A stretch of 11,883 nucleotides of DNA. Origin: Anaerolineales bacterium (GTDB lineage Bacteria; Chloroflexota; Anaerolineae; Anaerolineales; Villigracilaceae). The translations under genes and the position numbers were made by a program. Positions within the stretch are counted from its first letter, which is position 1; the number at the start of each line of letters is the position of its first letter. Location of the stretch: positions 1 to 11,883 of the forward strand of contig JAICQC010000102.1 in NCBI GenBank assembly GCA_025938055.1, written 5' to 3'. This document shows positions 5,716-11,883 of the stretch, piece after piece. A model generated the notes under the pieces. It had not been told where the DNA came from. It saw nothing but the letters and a program-made list of their open reading frames with translations, and did no database searches.

Positions 5716-8700
5716 ATGCACAAGCATATCCTTTCCATTATGGTCATCGGCGCGATGACGTTTGCATCCTTCTCACCGCTGTTTGCCTCCCCTGCTCAAG
5801 CCCAATCTGCCTCCAACCCGGATTCGGTCAACATCCCCGGGACGCATCAGGATGAGCTGGGCTGCCCCGGTGAATGGCAGCCGGAGTGTGAAGACACCAT
5901 GCTCGTCTATGACGAAGAGGACGATGTGTGGCAGGGTACATACCTGATTGAGCCATCCAACGATGATGACGAGAGAGGACCGCGCTACAAGGCGGCGATC
6001 AACGGCGGCTGGAGTGAAAACTATGGGATAAATGCCAGCGCGAACGGACCCGATATCCCTCTAGTGGTGGAAGAAGCGACAGAAGTCAAATTCTATTATG
6101 ACCACAAGACTCACTGGATCACCGACAGCGTCAATTCGCAGATTATTGTGGCGATGGGAAGCTTTCAGGACCAGATCGGCTGTGTCGAAAATGACGACCC
6201 CACCTGCCTGCGGGCATGGCTGCAGGACCCCGACGGCGACGGCGTCTACGGCGCCCTGACGGGCGGGCTGCTGGCGGGGACCTACAACGTCACGTTTACA
6301 CTCAATGAAGACGCGGATAATGTAATCGGGGAGCGTCAGCAGTTTACCGTTTTGAACGATGGAGATGCCATTTACTTTGGATATGATGCCGTGAATGATC
6401 AGACGACCATCAGTACCACCGGCGCGCCCGTGGGCAACCTGACCAAACAGCGCGCCATCTGGATCAGCCGCGATACATTGCTCTGGCAGATCAGCGGCGG
6501 CTCAGGTTTGAGCTATGCCCTCGTTTATTCACCGGATGCCACACTGGTACTCAGCCCCGAGGGCATCAACAACGGCAGCGAGATCCCGTTAAGGTTTGTG
6601 TCCAGCCAGCCGGATGTGGAGATCCTGCGCAAGTATCCTCATCTTCGTGAGTATGCGGTGTTTCAGGTGACAGAGACAGATACGGAACTTCTCGGCGAAG
6701 TCCTCAAGGGACAGATCGCGGTCATCGCCCGGAACCTCAACGGTCGCGCTGTGGATGCGACCGGAGTACAAATTCCCGGTGTGCTGGACGACTTATATCC
6801 CTACGACGGTCCGCTGGGTGTCACGTTCGATGGAAATATACCCACGCTGCGCCTCTGGGCGCCAACTGCGCAGTCGGTCACCTTGTTCATGTATGATAGC
6901 GCTGTCGCCAGTTACGCCAACGAGGTACCCATGGAATGGGATACGGAGACAGGCGTATGGAGCATCACCGGGGAGGAGGATTGGAAGAACAAATTCTATG
7001 TCTATGAGGTCCGGGTCTTCGCGCCCTCCACGGGCATCATCGAAACAAATCTGGTCACCGATCCCTACTCGCTTAGCCTCTCGATGAACAGCCATCGCAG
7101 TCAGATCGTGGATCTGAACGATGTAGAACTTCAGCCGGAGGGCTGGGATGCGCTCGAAAAGCCCGCCCTTGCCGCACCGGAGGATATCGTCATCTATGAA
7201 TTGCACCTACGTGATTTCAGCATCAGCGATCAGACCGTCCCGGAGGCATTGCGCGGCACCTACAAAGCCTTTACTGTCCGGGACTCGAACGGTATGCAAC
7301 ATCTCAGCGCGCTGGCTCAGGCGGGTCTTACGCATGTCCACCTGCTGCCCACGTTTGATATTGCCAGCGTAAACGAGGATAAATCCACCTGGGAGGCGAT
7401 CGACGAAGTTGAACTCGCCTCGCTCCCGCCTGACTCGGACCAACAATCGGTCGCCGTCGGCGCTATTGCAGCTTCAGATGGATTCAACTGGGGCTATGAT
7501 CCTTTGCATTACACGGTGCCCGAGGGCAGCTATGCCACCGACCCGGACGGCGCGGCGCGCATTCTGGAATTCCGCGAGATGGTGAAAGCGCTCAACGAAA
7601 GCGGACTGCGCGTGGTGATGGACGTGGTCTACAACCACACCAATGCCAGTGGGCAGGGAGAGAACTCTGTGCTGGATCGCGTGGTGCCCGGCTATTACCA
7701 CCGTTTGAACGCGGACGGGGCGGTCGAAAAATCCACGTGCTGTGAGAATACCGCCACCGAGCACGACATGATGCGCAGGCTGATGATCGACTCGGTGGTC
7801 ACCTGGGCAAAGGAATACAGGGTGGATGGCTTCCGCTTCGATCTGATGGGACATCACATGCTCGAAGATATGCAGGCTGTCCGTGCAGCCCTCGACGCGC
7901 TGACCCTCGAAGAAGATGGTGTGGACGGCAAGTCTATTTACATGTATGGGGAAGGCTGGGACTTCGGCGAAGTCGCCAACAACGCCCGCGGCAAGAACGC
8001 CACCCAGCTCAATATCGCCGGGACAGGCATCGGCGTGTTCAATGACCGGTTGCGTGACGCTGTGCGCGGCGGTAACCCATTCGACGACCCGAGACTACAG
8101 GGCTTTGCCACCGGCTTGGTCCTGACGAACAACGCCAACGAGTCGCGCGATGTCGAAGATCAACAGATCCAGCTCAACAATTACACCGATTGGATTCGTC
8201 TCGGTCTGGCGGGCAACCTTGCCAGCTTCGAGCTCGTCCGCTCGGATGGCAAGACGGTACCCGGCAGGTTGATCAGCTACAACAGTGCGCCGGCGGGCTA
8301 TGCAGCCGACCCGCAGGAAAACATCGTCTACGTGTCCGCGCACGACAACCAGACCCTCTTCGACGCGGTGCAAGCCAAGGCGCCTGCCGAGGCGACCCTC
8401 GCCGACCGGGTGCGCATGAACAACCTGGCGCTGAGCATTGTCATGTTTAGCCAGGGCGTGCCGTTCTTCCATGCCGGTGATGACATCCTGCGTTCCAAGT
8501 CCTTCAACCCGAACTCGTACAACTCCGGCGATTGGTACAACAAACTGGATTGGACATACGAGTCGAACAACTGGGGCGTGGGGCTTCCGCTCGAGGGCAC
8601 CGCGCAGTGGGAGGTGTATCAGCCGCTCCTCGCGGACCCGGCGCTGGCTCCCGCCAAAACGGATATTGAATTTGCCTCATCCGTGTTCCGCGAGTTTCTA

Positions 8701-9198
8701 CAGATCCGCAAAAGCTCCAAACTCTTCCGGCTCGAAACGGAGGAGCAGGTCAAGGATATGCTTTCGTTCTACAACACGGGACCCGAGCACATCCCGGGTT
8801 TGATTGTGATGCACTTGAATGATGTGGAGAGTATCGATCCGGCCTACGAAGAGATCATCGTGCTCTTCAACGCCCGCCCGGACGAAACCACTTTCAGCGA
8901 CGCGGCATTTGCTGGCAAGGATTTTGCTTTGCATTCCGTGCAGCAGGAATCCATGGATGAGCGAGTGCGCGGCTCAAGATTTGACGCAGCCAGTGGCGCT
9001 TTTACCGTTCCCGGTCGTACGACCGCGGTGTTCAACATCCTGAATGAGGCGCCAGCTCAGGCAACTGCCACGCAAACAGAGACGGAAGCCATCTCTGCTA
9101 TCGCTGACCCCAATGTGCTGCTCACGCTGGTTGGCGTTGTCGGTGCATTTCTTGCTGTCACAGCGCTGATGTTTTCTCTGCGGAGCAAAAAAGAATGA
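5716..9198 (+). CDS. Surface-anchored pullulanase, PulA type (GH13_13), with two X25-like N-terminal domains
   Basis: The enzyme hydrolyses alpha-1,6 branch links in pullulan, starch or glycogen outside the cell. The 1160 residues begin with a signal peptide, probably cut near AQA (27-29). Two X25-like beta domains follow (about 37-130 and 141-235), each with a close Cys pair (50/58 and 156/164). Next come PulA-type accessory domains, with ISRDTLLW near 250 and LRLWAPTAQSVTLFMYD in the CBM48-like domain (about 360-455). The GH13 catalytic barrel spans about 490-930 and shows FNWGYDP (590-596), DVVYNH (636-641), GFRFD with nucleophile Asp709, GEGW with acid/base Glu746, and HDN (876-878). STCCENTATEH also fits PulA enzymes. 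After the C-terminal beta domain, a helix at about 1134-1155 followed by RSKKE looks like a membrane anchor. The ATG has GGAG at 8 bases. The divergent phosphofructokinase suggests linked sugar use. Confidence 0.95.
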   Translation: MHKHILSIMVIGAMTFASFSPLFASPAQAQSASNPDSVNIPGTHQDELGCPGEWQPECEDTMLVYDEEDDVWQGTYLIEPSNDDDERGPRYKAAINGGWSENYGINASANGPDIPLVVEEATEVKFYYDHKTHWITDSVNSQIIVAMGSFQDQIGCVENDDPTCLRAWLQDPDGDGVYGALTGGLLAGTYNVTFTLNEDADNVIGERQQFTVLNDGDAIYFGYDAVNDQTTISTTGAPVGNLTKQRAIWISRDTLLWQISGGSGLSYALVYSPDATLVLSPEGINNGSEIPLRFVSSQPDVEILRKYPHLREYAVFQVTETDTELLGEVLKGQIAVIARNLNGRAVDATGVQIPGVLDDLYPYDGPLGVTFDGNIPTLRLWAPTAQSVTLFMYDSAVASYANEVPMEWDTETGVWSITGEEDWKNKFYVYEVRVFAPSTGIIETNLVTDPYSLSLSMNSHRSQIVDLNDVELQPEGWDALEKPALAAPEDIVIYELHLRDFSISDQTVPEALRGTYKAFTVRDSNGMQHLSALAQAGLTHVHLLPTFDIASVNEDKSTWEAIDEVELASLPPDSDQQSVAVGAIAASDGFNWGYDPLHYTVPEGSYATDPDGAARILEFREMVKALNESGLRVVMDVVYNHTNASGQGENSVLDRVVPGYYHRLNADGAVEKSTCCENTATEHDMMRRLMIDSVVTWAKEYRVDGFRFDLMGHHMLEDMQAVRAALDALTLEEDGVDGKSIYMYGEGWDFGEVANNARGKNATQLNIAGTGIGVFNDRLRDAVRGGNPFDDPRLQGFATGLVLTNNANESRDVEDQQIQLNNYTDWIRLGLAGNLASFELVRSDGKTVPGRLISYNSAPAGYAADPQENIVYVSAHDNQTLFDAVQAKAPAEATLADRVRMNNLALSIVMFSQGVPFFHAGDDILRSKSFNPNSYNSGDWYNKLDWTYESNNWGVGLPLEGTAQWEVYQPLLADPALAPAKTDIEFASSVFREFLQIRKSSKLFRLETEEQVKDMLSFYNTGPEHIPGLIVMHLNDVESIDPAYEEIIVLFNARPDETTFSDAAFAGKDFALHSVQQESMDERVRGSRFDAASGAFTVPGRTTAVFNILNEAPAQATATQTETEAISAIADPNVLLTLVGVVGAFLAVTALMFSLRSKKE

Positions 9199-9228
9199 AC
9201 AAACCTGGTACATGAATGATCGTAAATC

Positions 9229-9273
9229 AATGGGCGACCTGCTACGGCAGGTCGCCCATTCTGTTTTCTTGTT
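9229..9273 (+). terminator. Rho-independent terminator of the pullulanase gene
   Basis: Arms at 9229-9242 and 9247-9260 form a perfect 14-bp GC-rich stem with a TACG loop, followed by the T-rich run CTGTTTTCTTGTT. It starts 30 bases after the pullulanase stop. The same hairpin lies 23 bases beyond the stop of the convergent lipoprotein gene and may serve it too, though the T-tract on that side is poor. Confidence 0.9.
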
Positions 9274-9283
9274 CTACTTGATC

Positions 9284-10039
9284 TCAAGGGCAGGTGATCG
9301 TATAACTCACTTCGGCTTGCGTATCGTTCGGCTGGGTCACAATTAACCGTACCCAGTACGTTCCGGCTGTCAGTATCGGTGTGTAATCTACGGCGAAGGT
9401 TTCTTCACCGAACGCGTCGAATTCGGTGGTTTGGTTGGCCATCGCACCGCCCTGCTGGGTTTCGAAGTGCCACTGAACGGTGGTCGGACCGTTTGTCTCG
9501 ATCGTCCCCGTGATCTCAAGCGGCAGGATCGGACCCAGGCATCCGGCAACGCTCAGGGATCTCGGGTCCACATCCACGGTGACGTCGGTCACGCTTGCCT
9601 CCGGCGCCTCGACCACAGGGATGGCGCCCAGGTTGCCAGCCGTGCTCGTGACGCTCCCAGCCACCCAGCAGCGCCTGCCTGAACTGAACGGATCGATGAT
9701 CTGCCACCAGCCTCCATCGCTTGATCTTCCCGTGATTTGAGAGCTTGTTCCCACGCCCAAACCGCTGAGGACGATCCATTCGGTTCCGGGTCCCAGGCGG
9801 CAGTTGACTGCCACCTCTCGAGGGAACGCGACCGGCACCGACGGCGTGGCGGTGGTCGTTGGCGGCGGCGTATTGGAGGGGAGTGCGGTCTGGGTCGGAG
9901 TTTCTGTGGTTAGGAACAATGTCGGCGAGGCGGTCACACCCAGAGTTGGCGTCTCTGTGACCGGCACATTGGAAGGCAGGTTACAGGCGGACACAATCAG
10001 AACAAGAGCAAGTATAGATAATATCCTTCCGGCTTTCAT
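9284..10039 (-). CDS. Lipoprotein with Thr/Pro linker, SH3b domain and Ig-like C-terminal domain
   Basis: The 251-residue product starts with a lipoprotein signal peptide whose lipobox ends LIVSAC, making Cys19 the lipidated residue, so it is held on the outer face of the membrane. Residues 25-70 are a Thr/Pro/Ser-rich spacer. Residues 76-130 (VAVNCRLGPGTEWIVLSGLG, then GGWWQII and CWVAGS) are a bacterial SH3-like domain with Cys80 and Cys124 as a probable disulfide. Residues 150-251 form a beta-sandwich, Ig-like in pattern, with Cys167 and Cys250 as another likely pair. Such domains usually bind wall components or proteins; no catalytic motif is seen. The ATG at 10039 is chosen because AGGAG lies 8 bases upstream and the signal peptide begins there; an earlier in-frame TTG at 10093 sits in the -35 box. 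It is transcribed alone and convergently with the pullulanase. The precise role is unknown. Confidence 0.88.
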   Translation of the reverse strand: MKAGRILSILALVLIVSACNLPSNVPVTETPTLGVTASPTLFLTTETPTQTALPSNTPPPTTTATPSVPVAFPREVAVNCRLGPGTEWIVLSGLGVGTSSQITGRSSDGGWWQIIDPFSSGRRCWVAGSVTSTAGNLGAIPVVEAPEASVTDVTVDVDPRSLSVAGCLGPILPLEITGTIETNGPTTVQWHFETQQGGAMANQTTEFDAFGEETFAVDYTPILTAGTYWVRLIVTQPNDTQAEVSYTITCP

Positions 10040-10064
10040 CAAATCTCTCCTTTGCTTTGTATCC

Positions 10065-10093
10065 ATCTTACACGGGCATGATACCACTGACAA
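10065..10093 (-). promoter_or_regulatory. Sigma-70-type promoter of the lipoprotein gene
   Basis: On the minus strand TTGTCA (10093-10088) and TAAGAT (10070-10065) are separated by exactly 17 bp. Transcription would start near 10058, a few bases before the AGGAG ribosome site (10052-10048) of the gene that begins at 10039. Confidence 0.7.
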
Positions 10094-10119
10094 TAGACCA
10101 TTTGGACTCTTTCTCGTTA

Positions 10120-10159
10120 AACAAATCGAGTGGAGCGCAACGCCTCCACTCGATTTGTT
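10120..10159 (-). terminator. Hairpin terminator after the HAAS-like membrane protein gene
   Basis: Arms at 10120-10135 and 10144-10159 are perfect 16-bp reverse complements with an 8-base loop. The hairpin begins 4 bases after the TAA of the minus-strand gene ending at 10164. In that direction the right flank reads TTGTTTAACG, a weak T-tract. It separates this transcript from the lipoprotein promoter. Confidence 0.8.
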
Positions 10160-10163
10160 CTGC

Positions 10164-11186
10164 TTACTTCATGATCGGGTATGGCAAGCTTGTTTTATCC
10201 TGAAGTAATCTCCTGGAGGTGATCACTACTTTGATGATCGTTACGATGACCACGATGGCAATCACCAGGGTTGGAATGGAGTTGGCAAGTCGTGAAAGAT
10301 CATTAGCAGATTCGTTGAATCCAAGTGCAGTCAAGGCTTCCGATGTGATACTCAGGATCCCCGGCGTTTTCATGATGATGATGGATAGAGTCGCTGTAAC
10401 GATATCGATCAAAATGCTCAGAATGCGGGTGGCGGGCTTCCATATTCTTTGAGCCAGCATAAATCCATTGAAGCCTATCACTACCAGACTCGTGACATTG
10501 ATCCATGGGAGGAAGTGAAAGAACGTCTCTGTGAGAATAGGTAGGGATGTTTGTGTACCATTGTTCACGAATTGGATGGAAAGCACGTTCGGGTACAGGT
10601 TAAGAATGACCAAGGCCAGGAAGGTAAAGACAATGGTAGCAATGTGATCAGCTGGATCGATTTGATCGGGGTCTGGTACGTTATTCAATTCCCTGGGATC
10701 CCATTCCTTATATTCTGCCTGGAGGTTGTGTGAAACCGTCGTCCTTTCGATGATAGCCAATACGATGACAATATGTCCTAAAGCCGTAATCAAACCGCTC
10801 AACGTGCCGATAAACCACTCACTTACCGATGACACAAATCCCGTATCAGTGAATCCTGTTCTGACAAGATCAGCTCCCAGCCCAATCAAAGACAGGACAA
10901 TGAGAACAGCAAATACGATACGGGTCACCAGCTCAAAGATGGGAAACAGGCGCGGCCCGATCAAATATTGATGTTGATGCGTCTGATACCTGGATGCGAC
11001 CTCATGCGGCGCGCCATATTCCTTGAGTAACTCAACAACCATCGTTTCATCTGCCTGGCCGCTGGTCTGTTTGCGGTCATCCAGCATGTCTTCCAGCGTC
11101 GAGCGGATCTCGGCTTCGATGTCTGCCCGGTTTTTGCGAGGCAGATGTTTCCCGACCTCGGCGATATATCGATCGATTAAGTTCAT
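10164..11186 (-). CDS. Multi-pass membrane protein with N-terminal HAAS-like domain
   Basis: The 340-residue protein opens with a helical soluble domain (1-70: DRYIAEVGKHLPRKNRADIE, then EIRSTLEDMLDD and LLKEYGAPHEVASRY). This pattern matches the HAAS/DUF1700-like signalling domain, which is often encoded beside PadR-type regulators and thought to sense or relay envelope signals. About six membrane helices follow (near 84-106, 128-147, 182-203, 225-245, 256-272 and 303-322). The ATG at 11186 has AGGAG at 6 bases, a strong site. The upstream gene ends 44 bases away on the same strand and encodes a protein with a similar membrane region, so the two form an operon of paralogues. The family assignment is from memory of the sequence pattern. 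A PadR partner, if present, would lie beyond the right edge. Function is unproven. Confidence 0.82.
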   Translation of the reverse strand: MNLIDRYIAEVGKHLPRKNRADIEAEIRSTLEDMLDDRKQTSGQADETMVVELLKEYGAPHEVASRYQTHQHQYLIGPRLFPIFELVTRIVFAVLIVLSLIGLGADLVRTGFTDTGFVSSVSEWFIGTLSGLITALGHIVIVLAIIERTTVSHNLQAEYKEWDPRELNNVPDPDQIDPADHIATIVFTFLALVILNLYPNVLSIQFVNNGTQTSLPILTETFFHFLPWINVTSLVVIGFNGFMLAQRIWKPATRILSILIDIVTATLSIIIMKTPGILSITSEALTALGFNESANDLSRLANSIPTLVIAIVVIVTIIKVVITSRRLLQDKTSLPYPIMK

Positions 11187-11221
11187 TTTGTTCTCCTTCT
11201 TTTACAATGTTTCCAGATGCC

Positions 11222-11238
11222 TGTCCTGCCTCAGGACA
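11222..11238. repeat. Short hairpin at the junction of the two membrane-protein genes
   Basis: TGTCCTG (11222-11228) and CAGGACA (11232-11238) form a perfect 7-bp stem with a 3-base loop. The hairpin overlaps the last codons and the TGA (11231-11233) of the upstream gene. It has no T-tract, so it is not a clear terminator; it could mark a processing site or partial attenuation between the genes. Confidence 0.4.
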
Positions 11239-11883
11239 TTTGTTTCAACTGTCTTGCCAGCCGGATGGAATTGACCATATCCCAGATGTAGATGCCGACG
11301 ATCACGGCTGCGCTGATGTTGATACTCCAGGTCGCCACTTCACGCAATCTCGCCAGTTCGGCGCTACTGTCAAGCATGGCAAGGAAAGCGGGGTTGATCA
11401 CCGGCTGGGTAGTGACAAGGACGATGATGTAGATGATTGAGATCAGTCCCAGGATTACATTCGTGACTGTCAGCGCAGGGGTCCAGTTGCCAATCTTGAG
11501 TTGGAATAGTTCATGAACCAGCGTAAGGATCATGAGGACAAAAAAGACTGGCAGCCAGAAATTCCACAGGTTGGGGTGCAGGAACGGCACAGGTGAACTC
11601 TCTCCCTGAAACCGATCCAGCATCACGGGTAACACAATCCATATCAGGATGAATAGATAGGATGCAATGTTGATTAGGGATTCGAAGATACTGATCTGGC
11701 GTACCCGGGGAAACTCAGGCAACTGAGCAATCGTCCAGGTCTGCGAGCCGGGTTTAGTCAAGTCATCCGGTTTTTCTCCTGAGCGCTCCAGAAATACGAA
11801 CACGAGAGTCACCCAGAACAGGATTTGGATTCCTACGTTGAATGCGCTGCCAACCGCGTCCCCAACTGCATTGACAAAATCCA
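11231..11883 (-). CDS. Multi-pass membrane protein, paralogue of the downstream HAAS-like gene, partial (N-terminus beyond the right edge)
   Basis: The frame is open from the right edge to a TGA at 11231-11233, giving the last 216 residues of a longer protein. A GTG at 11812 is inside the open frame and is not the true start. The visible part begins DFVNAVGDAVGSAFNVGIQI, and about five membrane helices follow, including one at ESLINIASYLFILIWIVL and others around LWNFWLPVFFVLMILTLV, ALTVTNVILGLISIIYIIVL and INISAAVIVGIYIWDMV. Order and spacing of the helices and the ER-containing loop parallel the downstream 340-residue protein, so I read it as a diverged tandem paralogue. If so, a HAAS-like domain should be encoded just outside the window. 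It is likely co-transcribed with the gene at 10164-11186. No catalytic motif is visible. Confidence 0.7.
   Translation of the reverse strand, partial: DFVNAVGDAVGSAFNVGIQILFWVTLVFVFLERSGEKPDDLTKPGSQTWTIAQLPEFPRVRQISIFESLINIASYLFILIWIVLPVMLDRFQGESSPVPFLHPNLWNFWLPVFFVLMILTLVHELFQLKIGNWTPALTVTNVILGLISIIYIIVLVTTQPVINPAFLAMLDSSAELARLREVATWSINISAAVIVGIYIWDMVNSIRLARQLKQMS

Noticed and set aside
10040..10093. TTG at 10093 as start of the lipoprotein gene
   Set aside because: It lies in the -35 box, and the signal peptide and ribosome site both support the ATG at 10039.
9804..10208. Plus-strand open frame of 134 codons opposite the lipoprotein
   Set aside because: Its Val/Gly-rich start is the antisense of the Thr/Pro linker, and it crosses the lipoprotein promoter and a terminator hairpin.
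1..11883. CRISPR array, tRNA, rRNA, insertion sequence or attachment site
   Set aside because: No regularly spaced repeats, cloverleaf-like segments, rRNA-like stretches, transposase motifs or terminal inverted repeats with target duplications were seen by eye.

Overview
The window looks like chromosomal DNA from a Gram-positive-like, moderately GC-rich bacterium, most plausibly a member of the Chloroflexota (Anaerolineae-like). This taxonomic call is inference. It rests on Thr/Pro/Ser-rich linkers in exported proteins, an SH3b lipoprotein, HAAS-type membrane proteins, a surface pullulanase held by a C-terminal membrane helix, and a large GT-C-like membrane protein. No rRNA, tRNA, CRISPR array, transposase or phage gene was seen, and the region reads as ordinary housekeeping and accessory chromosome.

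Layout, left to right. (1) 1-2154, minus strand: a membrane-anchored protein with a Pro/Thr tail (1534-2154), followed with no gap by a large polytopic membrane protein that runs off the left edge (1-1530). (2) 2336-3229, plus strand: a MerR-family regulator with a GyrI-like effector domain. Its promoter has the stretched 19-bp spacer and central dyad typical of MerR-controlled promoters. (3) 3248-3300: a perfect 21-bp-stem hairpin that closes the convergent MerR and phosphofructokinase genes. (4) 3294-5525, minus strand: a double-length, eukaryote-type 6-phosphofructokinase with an intact N-terminal active site and a C-terminal half that has lost its catalytic residues. (5) 5716-9198, plus strand: an exported PulA-type pullulanase, transcribed divergently from the phosphofructokinase across a 190-bp spacer and ended by a strong hairpin. 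(6) 9284-10039, minus strand: an SH3b/Ig-like lipoprotein with its own promoter. (7) 10164-11883, minus strand: two paralogous multi-pass membrane proteins in tandem. The upstream one is cut by the right edge, and the downstream one carries an N-terminal HAAS-like domain.

How the genes fit together. The pullulanase debranches alpha-glucans at the cell surface, and the divergent phosphofructokinase commits the resulting hexose to glycolysis, so shared control from the intergenic region is a reasonable hypothesis. The most unusual item is the phosphofructokinase. The pattern of kept and lost residues in its second half mirrors the eukaryotic duplicated enzymes, where the second half is an allosteric sugar-phosphate site. 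I did not find a clearly new multi-gene system here.
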